From positions 1-64,000 of the forward strand of contig JAFXCV010000058.1 in NCBI GenBank assembly GCA_017521325.1: DNA of 64,000 nucleotides. Reading direction: 5' to 3'. This document shows positions 50,386 through 59,369 of the stretch, piece by piece; within the stretch, counting starts at the first letter, position 1; each line of letters begins with the position of its first letter. The DNA is from Oscillospiraceae bacterium. Lineage in GTDB: Bacteria > Bacillota > Clostridia > Oscillospirales > Ruminococcaceae. The translations under genes were made by a program, and so were the position numbers. The notes beneath the pieces were generated by a model. The model was not told where the DNA came from. It was given only the letters and a program-made list of their open reading frames with translations, and did not search any database.

Positions 50386-51279
50386 ATGAAGTTATTCAGA
50401 TGTATGGCTGTATGCTCCGCCCTTGCACTTTCGCTTTGCCTGACGGCATGCGGCAGCAAGCCCCAGACACCGGCAGAATCCGCCACGGAAACCACAGCAG
50501 CACAGACAACGCAGGCTGCCACGGAAACAGAAACAACGACGGATACACAGGCTTCCACCGAAGCGGAAACAGCCGCTGAAACAGAGGCTCCCACCGAAAC
50601 AGAAACAACCGCCGAAACAGAGGCTCCCACGGAAACAACCACCGAATCACAGTCCTCTGTCGGATACAAAGAAATGACGGCATATGATTCGCAGAATCCC
50701 GATTCCTACGTCCGCTATCCGATGCAGGAGGGCGGCAAGGATGCGGATGCTGTCAATGCGCTGATCAAAGCAAGGGTGGATGAGATGCTCGCTTCCATCC
50801 ACGACGAGGATCTTGACGTGCCCGATATGGAATGGACTTGCAATCTCTATGTCGGAAACTACGAGATCACAAGGGATGATGACAAATACCTGAGCATTCT
50901 CTGGACGGGTGACTGGTACGTCAGCTATGCCGCCCATCCGAACAATTTTGCACAGTCGATCATCATCGACAAGGAGAGCTTGAAGGAAGTAAAGTTCAGC
51001 GATCTGTACACCGTTGACGAGGCACTCGTGCAGAAAGTGCAGGCGCAGGTCGATGCAAAGCTTCACGGTGCACTTGCGGAGAAATTCGACGTTTCCACGG
51101 ATGAAGTTTCGGAGATCACAAGCAGCGTGTCACTTGACGATCTTCTGCAAAGCGGCACCGAATTCGGCTGGGGACGTCCTGTGTGTCTGACGGAAAACGG
51201 CATTATCCTGAGCGTTTCCGTTCCCCACTATATCGGCGATCACTGCGAAATTGAAATTGCAAACGATGTGCTTTCTTAA
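50386..51279 (+). CDS. Thr/Glu-rich lipoprotein with DUF3298-like domain
   Basis: 297 residues. Signal and lipobox LCLTACG, then ~65 residues of almost pure Thr/Glu/Ala repeats (ATETETTTDTQASTEAETAA), a likely glycosylated stalk. C-terminal ~190 residues resemble the RsiV/PdaC-type DUF3298 domain: VRYPMQEGGKDADAVNALIKARV, GNYEITRDDDKYLSILWTGDWYVSYAAHP, LKEVKFSDLYTVDEAL. A related lipoprotein is at 53723-54637. Cell-surface role unknown; lysozyme or muropeptide binding is known for the family. Confidence 0.82.
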   Translation: MKLFRCMAVCSALALSLCLTACGSKPQTPAESATETTAAQTTQAATETETTTDTQASTEAETAAETEAPTETETTAETEAPTETTTESQSSVGYKEMTAYDSQNPDSYVRYPMQEGGKDADAVNALIKARVDEMLASIHDEDLDVPDMEWTCNLYVGNYEITRDDDKYLSILWTGDWYVSYAAHPNNFAQSIIIDKESLKEVKFSDLYTVDEALVQKVQAQVDAKLHGALAEKFDVSTDEVSEITSSVSLDDLLQSGTEFGWGRPVCLTENGIILSVSVPHYIGDHCEIEIANDVLS

Positions 51280-51284
51280 ACTGA

Positions 51285-51317
51285 CAAATCCCCCTGTTGT
51301 GACAGGGGGATTTTTGT
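51285..51317 (+). terminator. Terminator after the lipoprotein gene
   Basis: CAAATCCCCCTGT, TGTG, ACAGGGGGATTTTTG. Confidence 0.85.
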
Positions 51318-51329
51318 TCTTATGAAACA

Positions 51330-51412
51330 CGAAAAGCGGGTACAGGGACGCAGTCCCCGAACGATAACCCCTCCCCCTTTGGGGCAGGGGTTGGGCTGGG
51401 GGCAAGTTTAGA
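51330..51412. repeat. Family E repeat, copy 6
   Basis: GGGACGCAGTCCC, CCCCTCCCCCTTTGGGGCAG, GGGTTGGGCTGGGGGCAAGT and TTAGAGAAACCC, which ends like copy 5. Confidence 0.65.
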
Positions 51413-51494
51413 GAAACCCACCCCATTTTTGACTGCGGAATCAACAAAATAAGTTCAATTTTTTCAAAAACACAGAAAAACATCCAAAAAACTA

Positions 51495-51523
51495 TTGATT
51501 TTTTTGGAAGAATCCGTTATAAT
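51495..51523 (+). promoter_or_regulatory. Promoter of the sensor-GGDEF gene
   Basis: TTGATT (51495-51500), 17 bases, TATAAT (51518-51523). Confidence 0.75.
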
Positions 51524-51595
51524 GTATAGTGAAATAACATATGCATCGGATAATTTTAGGGGTGTAATCAGTGATATAAAGGAGGAAAACCATTC

Positions 51596-53539
51596 ATGCT
51601 GAAGAAAATAGCAGTCATCGTGTCGGGTATTGATGAGGAATACCAGAGCACGATCCTTGCGGGATTGCGTGACAGTGCAAGAAAGCACGGCGCTAAGCTT
51701 GTGCATTTCGTCGCATTCGGCGGCGTTCTGCACAACGAAAATCACGACATCGGCGAGTACAACATCTACAAGCTGTGCAATTATGCGGAATTTGACGGCG
51801 TTGTGCTCCTGACCAACACCATTGCGGACGTAAGCGTCACAGCGTCCATCGTGGAGGAGATCCAGAAATTTGACATCCCCGTGGTCTGCGTGGACAATGA
51901 TCTGGATGTGAAGTTCCACCATGTGGGAATCGACAATTTCAAAGCAATGGAACAGATGGTGCGCCATGTGACGGAATTCCACAAATGCCGAAAGATCGGC
52001 TATATTTCCGGTCCCGAAACCAATCCCGAGAGCATCATGCGCTTCAATGCCTTCGAGCAGGTGATGCGTGAACATGGCATTGCCCTGACGGAGGATATGA
52101 TCTATTACGGAAGCTTCCGCAGCTGTGACGGACGTGAGGGTGCGGAGTATTTCCTGAAAAACGAAAACGGACTTCCCGAGGCGATCATCTGCGCCAACGA
52201 CGCCATGGCACTGGCAACCGTCCTCACGCTGGAGGAATGCGGCATCCGTGTGCCGGAGGATGTGATCGTGACGGGCTTTGACAATATCTATGCCGCACGA
52301 AATTTTGATCCGGCGATTTCTTCGGTAAAACGCCCTCTGTACCAGTCGGGCTATCTTGCAGGCGAGAAGCTTCTGAATGCGGATACCAAGGAAATGCCAC
52401 GCAGCGTGATACTCGAAACCGAGAGCGTGTTCCGCAGCAGCTGCGGCTGCGAGGTGGCAGAGCGTGGCTCCGAGGAGGAGCGTGACAGCAACCGTTCCTT
52501 CCGCAAGACCAATTACAGAATTCTGGATTTCTATCAGGTGAATATCCCCATGGTCAACCGCATGTCCTGCAATCTGGCGGAAAGTAATAATTTTTCCCAT
52601 AATCTGGACATTCTCAAGCCGTTTATCCAAAAGATCGACTGCGATCGTTTTTATCTCTGCCTGAACGAGAACTGGAACGAGATCCGTCAGGACAGGGAAG
52701 TGGGCGGTCAGAAGCTCAAGCTTGTGGATACCTATGTCACGGGCGGCTACACAGAGCGCATAATCGTTCCGCTTGCGTATGTAAACGGCGAATTCACGTC
52801 ACTTCCGGCGTTCTCTTCCGAGAAAATGCTGCCTGACTGTGAGGCGGAATTTGACGAAACAATGATGTATTATATGCTGCCGCTGCATTTCCGTGACCGC
52901 TGCTTCGGCTACTGCGTGATCTGCAACGACGAACTGGATATGGAAAATCCGCTGCTGCATTCGTGGGTGATGAACATTGCCAACTCCCTTGAAAGCGTGC
53001 GCAAGACGGAGTACCTTGACAGGGCGATGTACGAGCTGGATCAGCTGTATGTGATGGATCCGCTTTGCAAGATCAACAACCGCAACGGCTTCAACAAATT
53101 CTCGGCGGATATTTTTGACGAATGCCGCCGCCTGAACAAGCAGGTCATGATGATGTTCATCGACATGGACGGACTGAAGATGATCAACGATACCTACAGC
53201 CACGAGGAAGGCGACAACGGTCTCAAGCAGCTGGCGAGGGCGATCAAGCTCAGCTGCAGGAGCGGTGAAATTTACGCAAGATTCGGCGGTGATGAGTTCA
53301 TCATCTTCGGACCGGATTTTGACGAAGCACATGCACAGGATCTGGCAAACCGCATTCAGGCATGGATGGACGAATACAACAGCACCTCCGGCAAGCCCTA
53401 TCCCGTTGCAGCGAGCATCGGCTGGTACATTTGTCAGGTGGATGCGGATTCCTCCCTCTATCCGCTGATCACGGCTGCGGACAAGAAGATGTACGAGGAG
53501 AAGAAGCGCAAGAGAGTTTCGAGATATTTAAGACACTGA
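51596..53539 (+). CDS. Diguanylate cyclase with a cytoplasmic LacI-type sugar-binding sensor
   Basis: 647 residues. Residues ~1-290 are a periplasmic-binding-protein-like fold as in LacI regulators (FDGVVLLTNTIADVS, IPVVCVDNDLDVKFHHVGIDNFKAM, CANDAMALATVLTLEECGIRVPEDVIVTGFDN), but there is no N-terminal helix-turn-helix and no signal peptide. A linker domain (300-470) leads to GGDEF (~480-647): DPLCKINNRNGFNKF, FIDMDGLKMINDTY and the active site RFGGDEF (~563-567). The I-site position five residues before reads RSGE instead of RxxD. Sugar-controlled c-di-GMP synthesis in the cytosol is inferred. Confidence 0.93.
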   Translation: MLKKIAVIVSGIDEEYQSTILAGLRDSARKHGAKLVHFVAFGGVLHNENHDIGEYNIYKLCNYAEFDGVVLLTNTIADVSVTASIVEEIQKFDIPVVCVDNDLDVKFHHVGIDNFKAMEQMVRHVTEFHKCRKIGYISGPETNPESIMRFNAFEQVMREHGIALTEDMIYYGSFRSCDGREGAEYFLKNENGLPEAIICANDAMALATVLTLEECGIRVPEDVIVTGFDNIYAARNFDPAISSVKRPLYQSGYLAGEKLLNADTKEMPRSVILETESVFRSSCGCEVAERGSEEERDSNRSFRKTNYRILDFYQVNIPMVNRMSCNLAESNNFSHNLDILKPFIQKIDCDRFYLCLNENWNEIRQDREVGGQKLKLVDTYVTGGYTERIIVPLAYVNGEFTSLPAFSSEKMLPDCEAEFDETMMYYMLPLHFRDRCFGYCVICNDELDMENPLLHSWVMNIANSLESVRKTEYLDRAMYELDQLYVMDPLCKINNRNGFNKFSADIFDECRRLNKQVMMMFIDMDGLKMINDTYSHEEGDNGLKQLARAIKLSCRSGEIYARFGGDEFIIFGPDFDEAHAQDLANRIQAWMDEYNSTSGKPYPVAASIGWYICQVDADSSLYPLITAADKKMYEEKKRKRVSRYLRH

Positions 53540-53543
53540 TGAT

Positions 53544-53574
53544 AAAAAAGGACGGCGTAAAGCCGTCCTTTTTG
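53544..53574 (+). terminator. Terminator after the GGDEF gene
   Basis: AAAAAAGGACGGC, GTAAA, GCCGTCCTTTTT. Confidence 0.88.
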
Positions 53575-53576
53575 CT

Positions 53577-53690
53577 GTGCAGTATGCTGCGTCAGCACAT
53601 AGCTGGGGGGATCGGGGGCGAAGCCCCCGAGGTATCCCCCTCCCCTTTGGGGAGGGGCAGGGGTGGGGGCAGTTTCAAGTAAACCTTCAC
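53577..53690. repeat. Family E repeat, copy 7, between two near-identical hairpins
   Basis: GGGGGCGAAGCCCCCG, CCCCTCCCCTTTGGGGAGGG, GCAGGGGTGGGGGCAGTTTC. The flanking terminators (53544-53574, 53695-53722) are near copies. Confidence 0.65.
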
Positions 53691-53694
53691 AAAG

Positions 53695-53722
53695 AAAAAG
53701 GACGGCTCATGCCGTCCTTTTG
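53695..53722 (-). terminator. Terminator after the second lipoprotein gene
   Basis: AAAAGGACGGC, TCAT, GCCGTCCTTTT; works on the minus strand. Confidence 0.8.
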
Positions 53723-54637
53723 TTATTTTTTGTACGCTGCAAGCTCCGCATACGGAATGCGGATTTCCGCATCGCTCTTGGTGATCTTGGCTGCCGGCAG
53801 ATGCAGCACCACCGCATCCTCCGCAAGGAATGCCGTGAGTCTGCCCTGCTTCGTGTCGTATTCCTTCAGGCTTTCGAGCAGAAAGTCATCCAGCATATTC
53901 AGCTTTTCGCCTTCCTGCGCCTCGTATTTATCACGCACAAGCTTTGCAAATGACGCATCCACGTTGTAGAGATCGGAGAGCGTCACGGTCTTTCCCGTTT
54001 TTGCATCCAGAATCAGCCCCTCCGAAAAGAGTCCGATACCGAACGCCACGCTCCTGCCGGAGGTATTGCCCTTGAGCAGAAGGCTGATGTACTCGCCGTC
54101 AAGTCGGGTGATGGTGTAATCCCCCGTCATGGGAAATTTGATTCCCTTGGGCTGCTCGGGTGCAGAGGTTTCTCCCCATGTGCCGTTGAATTTCTTCTCA
54201 ACGGGCTTGCCGTCGGGGGTGATGGTGCCGGGGGTATGCTCCAGAACGGATGCCTTGACAAAATCACGGATCGCCGTGTTGAGCGCATTTGCATTCTCAC
54301 GGCTGTCGGGGAACTGCGGATAGGCAACCGCCATATAGCGGCTGTCGGAGGATTCCGTCACATAGAATTTCTCCGCCTCCTTGTCAAATGCCGAGGTTTC
54401 GGTGATGGTTTCCGTTTTGGTTTCGGTGGTTTTGGTGTATTTGCTCAGAATGTCAATTTTTGTGGAAGTTTCCGTTTCGGAAACCTTTGTGGCAGGCACG
54501 ACAATGGCATTGGTGAACTTCGTGCTTGCGGTGGTTTCCTGCGTGACGGAGGATTCCGCAGCGGAATTGCCGCAGCCCGATACCCCTGCAAGCAGCAGGC
54601 AGGCGCAGAGCGCAGCGGTGATGCGTTTAGGATTCAT
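53723..54637 (-). CDS. Thr-rich lipoprotein, paralogue of 50386-51279
   Basis: 304 residues. Lipobox AGVSGC, a Thr/Glu/Lys linker (ETSTKIDILSKYTKTTETKT), then a DUF3298-like domain (YMAVAYPQFPDSRENANALNTAIRDFV, MTGDYTITRLDGEYISLLLKG, ILDAKTGKTVTLSDLYNV). Motif order matches the lipoprotein on the other side of the GGDEF gene. It has a KTVTLSDLYN block typical of the family. Start at 54637 with GGGGAGG. Function unknown. Confidence 0.8.
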   Translation of the reverse strand: MNPKRITAALCACLLLAGVSGCGNSAAESSVTQETTASTKFTNAIVVPATKVSETETSTKIDILSKYTKTTETKTETITETSAFDKEAEKFYVTESSDSRYMAVAYPQFPDSRENANALNTAIRDFVKASVLEHTPGTITPDGKPVEKKFNGTWGETSAPEQPKGIKFPMTGDYTITRLDGEYISLLLKGNTSGRSVAFGIGLFSEGLILDAKTGKTVTLSDLYNVDASFAKLVRDKYEAQEGEKLNMLDDFLLESLKEYDTKQGRLTAFLAEDAVVLHLPAAKITKSDAEIRIPYAELAAYKK

Positions 54638-54711
54638 AGGTTCCTCCCCTTGAAAAATACAGGACGGCAAAATGCCGTCCTGTTATCATGTTGTATATCG
54701 TCCGTACAGAC

Positions 54712-55878
54712 TTACTTTGTGATCACACGAACACGGATCACATTCTCCATTGCCTCGAACTTTGCAGCAACGTCAGCAGTTACCTCGCCTGCAACGTCAA
54801 CCATGGTGTATGCATAATCCTTCTTGGAAGCGTTTACCATGTTGTCGATGTTCAGACCTGCAGCAGCCAGCTCGCTTGTGATGGTGGAGATGATTGCAGG
54901 AACATTCTTGTGCAGGATGCAGAGCTTTGTGCCGTTTGCATTCATCACTGCATTCGGGAAGTTCACGCTGTTCTTGATGTTGCCGTTTTCGATGTAGTCG
55001 ATCAGTTCCTTTGCAGCCATGATTGCGCAGTTGTCCTCGCTCTCGGGAGAGGATGCACCCAGATGAGGAATTGCAATCACACCGTCCATTGCAACGGTCT
55101 TTGCATTCGGGAAGTCTGTCACATAGCAAGCGATCTTGCCGCTTTCGAGTGCTGCCTGCATATCGTCATCGTTTACCAGCTCACCTCTTGCGAAGTTCAG
55201 CACTCTTGCGCCGTCGTTCATCTGTGCAAATACATCAGCATTGAGCATGCCCTTGGTTTCTGCATTGAACGGCAGGTGCAGTGTCAGGTAGTCAGCCTGT
55301 GCATATACTTCTTCTCTGGTCTTTACAACCTTGATGTGGTGGTTGAGCTGCTGTGCGCCTTCAACGGACAGGAACGGGTCAGTACCCACAACCTTCATAC
55401 CCAGGTGGATTGCAGCATTAGCAACCTTTGCACCGATGGCACCCAGACCGATAACGCCGAGTGTCTTGCCCTGGATCTCAGGGCCTGCGAAGCTGCTCTT
55501 GCCTTTTTCTACGAGCTTGCCAACCTGATCGCCCTCATCCTTGAGTGTCTTTGCCCACTCAATTGCAGCGGTGATCTTACGGCTGGACAGCAGCAGTCCT
55601 GCCAGAACCAGCTCCTTTACTGCATTTGCGTTTGCACCGGGTGTGTTGAATACAACGATACCCTCTTCTGCGCAGCGGTCAACGGGAATGTTGTTTACGC
55701 CTGCGCCTGCTCTGCCGATTGCCAGCAGATCCTTGCCGAAATCCATTTCGTGCATGGATGCGGAACGAACCATGATTGCAACCGGATTCTCAGGAGAATC
55801 AGCAACATTGTACTTTGCCTTGTCAAACAGATCGGTGCCGCATGCAGCGATCTTGTTCAGAGTCTTGATATTGTACAT
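54712..55878 (-). CDS. serA: D-3-phosphoglycerate dehydrogenase with ACT domain
   Basis: Oxidises 3-phosphoglycerate to 3-phosphohydroxypyruvate, first step of serine synthesis. 388 residues. Rossmann motif GVIGLGAIGAKVANAA, catalytic residues in FARGELVND (Arg) and IPHLGASSPESE (His), C-terminal ACT domain (KLCILHKNVPAIISTITSELAAAGLNIDNMVNASKKDYAYTMVDV) for serine feedback. Missing the intervening domain of long SerA. Downstream of serC and probably on its transcript. Confidence 0.96.
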   Translation of the reverse strand: MYNIKTLNKIAACGTDLFDKAKYNVADSPENPVAIMVRSASMHEMDFGKDLLAIGRAGAGVNNIPVDRCAEEGIVVFNTPGANANAVKELVLAGLLLSSRKITAAIEWAKTLKDEGDQVGKLVEKGKSSFAGPEIQGKTLGVIGLGAIGAKVANAAIHLGMKVVGTDPFLSVEGAQQLNHHIKVVKTREEVYAQADYLTLHLPFNAETKGMLNADVFAQMNDGARVLNFARGELVNDDDMQAALESGKIACYVTDFPNAKTVAMDGVIAIPHLGASSPESEDNCAIMAAKELIDYIENGNIKNSVNFPNAVMNANGTKLCILHKNVPAIISTITSELAAAGLNIDNMVNASKKDYAYTMVDVAGEVTADVAAKFEAMENVIRVRVITK

Positions 55879-55939
55879 GGGATATACCTCCAGTTATGTA
55901 TTATTTTTAGTGGAGCTTCTGTAAAACCAATCCGTTAGC

Positions 55940-56075
55940 CGACAAGGGGGCAAGGGGAACGAAGTCCCCCAAAGCCGCCGCAAGGCGGAAATGGGGTGCA
56001 GGGGCGAAGCCCCTGCACTAACACCCCCTCCCCTCCGGGGAGGGGGCAGGGGGTGGGGCAGTTTCGCAGAAACTA
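55940..56075. repeat. Family E repeat, copy 8
   Basis: GGGGGCAAGGGGAACGAAGT, CCCCC, GCCGCCGCAAGGCGG, GGGGCGAAGCCCC, CCCCTCCCCTCCGGGGAGGG, GGCAGGGGGTGGGGCAGTTT. Between serC and serA. Confidence 0.65.
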
Positions 56076-56140
56076 CCGAATGTGCTGTTTCCGCTTATGC
56101 GCAGCACAAAGGAAACAAATTGCCGGTGCGGGTTCCGCAC

Positions 56141-57223
56141 TTACTTGTTTTCAGCCTCGAACTTCTTCATGAACTCTACCAGAGCCTCAACGCCCTCGAT
56201 CGGCATTGCGTTGTAGATGGAAGCTCTCATACCGCCAACGCTTCTGTGGCCCTTGAGGTTCTCAAAGCCTGCTGCCTTTGCAGCTGCAACGAACTTGGCA
56301 TCCAGCTCATCATTGCCTGTTACGAACGGTACGTTCATCAGAGAACGATCCTTCTTCTCAACAGTGCCCTTGAACATTTCGCTCTGGTCGAGGAAATCGT
56401 ACAGGATTGCAGCCTTCTTTTCGTTGTGAGCCTTCATTGCTTCCAGACCGCCCATCTTCTTGAGCCACTTGAATACCTTGCCGCAGATGTAGATGCCGTA
56501 GCAGGGAGGTGTATTGTACATGGAGCCATTCTCGGACTGTGTCTTCCACTTGAGCATGGTGGGTGTACCCGGCAGGCACTCATCCGGAATCAGATCCTCA
56601 CGAACGATGGCAATTACCACACCTGCAGGGCCTACGTTCTTCTGTACACCGCCGTAGATGACACCGTACTTTGTTACGTCAACCGGTTCGGACAGGAAGC
56701 AGGAGGACTGGTCAGAAACCAGAACCTTGCCCTTGGTATTCGGCAGAGTCCAGAACTTTGTACCGTAGATGGTGTTGTTCTCGCAGATGTATACATAGTC
56801 TGCATCTTCCGGAATATCCAGATCGGAGCAGTCCGGAATGTAGGAGAAGGTCTTGTCAGCGGAGGATGCAACTGCTACAGCCTCACCGTAGATCTGTGCT
56901 TCCTGGTATGCCTTCTTAGCCCACTGGCCTGTTACAACGTAAGCAGCCTTCTTGTTCTTCATCAGGTTCATCGGAACTGCTGCGAACTGCTGGGATGCAC
57001 CGCCCTGCAGGAACAGAACCTTATAGTTGTCCGGAATGTTCATCAGATCACGCAGATCCTGCTCTGCATCATCAATGATCTGCTGGTACATCTTGGAACG
57101 GTGGGACATTTCCATAACGGACATACCGCATCCACGGTAATCCATCATTTCCTCTGCTGCTTCTCTCAGGACTTCCTCCGGCAGGACAGCCGGACCTGCG
57201 CTGAAATTATAAACTCTGCCCAT
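56141..57223 (-). CDS. serC: Phosphoserine aminotransferase
   Basis: PLP enzyme that converts 3-phosphohydroxypyruvate to phosphoserine. 360 residues. MGRVYNFSAGPAVLPEEVLREAAEEM is the SerC start; GGASQQFAAVPMNL, NNTIYGT and YGGVQKNVGPAG (Lys of QKN binds PLP) are conserved, and the tail GHRSVGGMRASIYNAMP is the substrate loop. The middle has SDQSSCFLSEP where most have ADMSSxFLSRP. Start at 57223 with GGAGG. First gene of a serC-serA unit; 262 bases (family E repeat) separate them. Confidence 0.97.
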   Translation of the reverse strand: MGRVYNFSAGPAVLPEEVLREAAEEMMDYRGCGMSVMEMSHRSKMYQQIIDDAEQDLRDLMNIPDNYKVLFLQGGASQQFAAVPMNLMKNKKAAYVVTGQWAKKAYQEAQIYGEAVAVASSADKTFSYIPDCSDLDIPEDADYVYICENNTIYGTKFWTLPNTKGKVLVSDQSSCFLSEPVDVTKYGVIYGGVQKNVGPAGVVIAIVREDLIPDECLPGTPTMLKWKTQSENGSMYNTPPCYGIYICGKVFKWLKKMGGLEAMKAHNEKKAAILYDFLDQSEMFKGTVEKKDRSLMNVPFVTGNDELDAKFVAAAKAAGFENLKGHRSVGGMRASIYNAMPIEGVEALVEFMKKFEAENK

Positions 57224-57319
57224 TTTGAATACCTCCAATGTAATCAAAAAATATAATATGAAAATTGATTTGTAATATCCGTCCGCCCTCCTGTAGCAGG
57301 GTGTACGGACTCCTTACAT

Positions 57320-57348
57320 ATTATACTATTTTTTTCTATTGAAGTCAA
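57320..57348 (-). promoter_or_regulatory. Promoter of serC
   Basis: Minus strand TTGACT (57343-57348), 17 bases, TATAAT (57320-57325). About 95-base leader with a GTCCG ... CGGAC hairpin. Confidence 0.85.
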
Positions 57349-57461
57349 GGTATTCCGAAGGATTCCTATGCATTTGTAAAATTTCCCCTGTTCCGACAAG
57401 CGTATTTTGTGTAAAGATACGAGCGCAGTCGGGAAGACATCCAAAAAAATTGCAAAAATGC

Positions 57462-57490
57462 TTGTATCGTTCATATTTCCGTGGTATAAT
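57462..57490 (+). promoter_or_regulatory. Plus-strand promoter pointing into the 3' end of a minus-strand gene
   Basis: TTGTAT (57462-57467), 17 bases, TATAAT (57485-57490). Downstream is only the antisense of the permease-like gene, so it may drive an antisense or small RNA, or be fortuitous. Confidence 0.45.
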
Positions 57491-57512
57491 AAAAGGTAGT
57501 GCGTGCGAAATG

Positions 57513-57899
57513 TCAGGTGCTGAGGTACGCATTGAGCTTCAGGCATACGATGCGTGCAGGCACGCAAAGAAAGAACCAGAATACGCTGTAGAGCAGGCTG
57601 ATCTGTCCGTGGAAATTCAGCGGCAGATCGCTGTAATCCCATACATCCCACTGCATGCGGCGGTTTACCCAGAGTCCCACGAGAAGCTCGGCGGCGGTGA
57701 TGATGATCGCACCGAGCAGATATTGCAGGGATACCGGCATTTTTGACGGCGCTCCCGTAAAGAGCTGAAACAGCATTGTCAGGACAAGACCGCCTGTCAG
57801 CGCCATTGTCCAGTGGGTGTAGCCCCTTGCTACGATCTCGATCATGGCATAGAGAAAATATCCCAGAAAAAAGGGAATGCACAATCTTGCAAGCTTCAT
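57513..57899 (-). CDS. Putative ABC-permease-type small membrane protein (DUF1113/PF06541-like)
   Basis: 128 residues, four transmembrane segments. LLVGLWVNRRMQWDVWDYSDLPLNFHGQISLLYSVFWFFL is the hallmark of the 'putative ABC-transporter type IV' family (conserved Trp-Trp-Asp-Tyr and Pro-Leu-Asn-Phe). Biochemical role unknown. GGAGG lies 7 bases before the ATG. Alone between serC and rmuC. Confidence 0.85.
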   Translation of the reverse strand: MKLARLCIPFFLGYFLYAMIEIVARGYTHWTMALTGGLVLTMLFQLFTGAPSKMPVSLQYLLGAIIITAAELLVGLWVNRRMQWDVWDYSDLPLNFHGQISLLYSVFWFFLCVPARIVCLKLNAYLST

Positions 57900-58060
57900 T
57901 CCATCGCCTCCTGCCGGAAGTTTGCCCGATTTTCAGGTGTTTATACAGTGAGGGAGGCATTTGAAGTCATTTATTATTCCGGCAAATAAATATAGCTACT
58001 TTTGGGGGCAGCACTCCAAGGCTGCCCACACCCATACAGAAAAACAGAAAGGAAAGCAAC

Positions 58061-59365
58061 ATGCAGGAAACATTATTGTGGATTTTACTTGTCGTCTGCA
58101 TCCTCATCGGCATCCTGTGCATCGTGCAGGGTGTGATGCTGTGGCGGCTTATGAAGGATGGCGGAAAACAGCCTGCCGTGCAGGACGATTACGAAGCACT
58201 CCGTCAGAAGCTCACAGAGCTTGGCGTGTCCATGCAGGCAACACAGCAGACGGCATCGCAGTATTTTGAGAAAATGGCAGGCATCCTGCAGGAGGATCAG
58301 CGCCGTGCGGCGGTGTCCCTTGAAGAAAAGCAGGTGCTGCTCGGAAAACAGACCATACAGAATCTGGCAGAGATCCGCACCTCCAACGAGGCGCTGACAC
58401 TGCGCACCGAGGAACGTCTGCGGACGTTTGCGGCAGAGAATGAGCAGAAGCTCGGTGCAGTACGGCAGACCGTGCAGCAGGGCTTGCAGCAGATGCAGCA
58501 GGAGCAGGAACGACAGCTCAGCGAAATGCGCAAGGTCGTGGATGAGAAGATGCAGCGTGTGCTCGATGAGCGCATGAAGCAGGCGTTTTCCGCAGTCAAT
58601 GAGCGTCTGGAGCAGGTGCATAAGGGACTGGGCGAAATGCAGACACTTGCGGTTGGCGTGGGGGATCTCAAGAAGATCCTGACAAACGTGAAAACAAGGG
58701 GAGAGATCGGAGAGATCCAGCTTGCATCGCTCCTTGCGGATGTCCTGAGCGAGGGGCAGTATGTGCAGAACGCAAAGCTTGGCAAGGGCGTTGTGGAATT
58801 CGCCGTGCGTATGCCCGACAGCACGGGCGGCGAAGCACTCCTGCCGATCGACGCAAAATTTGCAGGCGACACCTATGCACATTTGCAGGATGCCTACGAA
58901 TCGGGCGACAAAACGGCGATTGCACAGGCGCAAAAACAGCTTGCATCACGCATCCGCAGCGAAGCGCAGGATATCGCAGAAAAATATGTGGATCCGCCGA
59001 TGACGATGGATTTCGGCATTTTGTTCCTCCCCACGGAGGGGCTTTATACGGAGGCGGTACGTTTGGGACTGCCGGACGAAGTGTTCCGCAGGCACAGAGT
59101 ATTCATCACAGGCCCGACAACGATTACGGCGATCCTCTGCACATTGCAGATGGGCTTTCAGAGCATTGCCGTGCAGAAATCAAGCGGAGAGGTCTGGAAG
59201 CTTCTTGCCGAGGTGCGCACGGAATTCCATAAGTTCGCCGACGCACTTGCCAGAACGCAGGACAAAATGCAGAGTGCCAGCGACGAGCTGGATAAGCTTG
59301 TGGGCGTGAGAACAAGACAGATGGTGAAAAGGCTGGATAATGTACAGAATTATCTCACTGACTAA
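58061..59365 (+). CDS. rmuC: DNA recombination protein RmuC
   Basis: 434 residues. One N-terminal transmembrane helix (TLLWILLVVCILIGILCIVQ), a long coiled coil (~30-200; MQQEQERQLSEMRKVVDEKMQRVLDE), then the RmuC nuclease-like core: RGEIGEIQLASLLADVLSEGQYVQN, PIDAKFAGDTYAHLQDA and MDFGILFLPTEGLYTEA. RmuC limits DNA inversions in E. coli. AAAGGAAA precedes the ATG at 58061. No partner gene beside it. Confidence 0.95.
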   Translation: MQETLLWILLVVCILIGILCIVQGVMLWRLMKDGGKQPAVQDDYEALRQKLTELGVSMQATQQTASQYFEKMAGILQEDQRRAAVSLEEKQVLLGKQTIQNLAEIRTSNEALTLRTEERLRTFAAENEQKLGAVRQTVQQGLQQMQQEQERQLSEMRKVVDEKMQRVLDERMKQAFSAVNERLEQVHKGLGEMQTLAVGVGDLKKILTNVKTRGEIGEIQLASLLADVLSEGQYVQNAKLGKGVVEFAVRMPDSTGGEALLPIDAKFAGDTYAHLQDAYESGDKTAIAQAQKQLASRIRSEAQDIAEKYVDPPMTMDFGILFLPTEGLYTEAVRLGLPDEVFRRHRVFITGPTTITAILCTLQMGFQSIAVQKSSGEVWKLLAEVRTEFHKFADALARTQDKMQSASDELDKLVGVRTRQMVKRLDNVQNYLTD

Positions 59366-59369
59366 CGAA

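Noticed and set aside
51464-52630. 388-codon minus-strand frame
   Set aside because: Antisense of the sensor part of the GGDEF protein.
57224-57319. T-box or riboswitch before serC
   Set aside because: Only a single GTCCG/CGGAC hairpin; no T-box core or terminator before the start.
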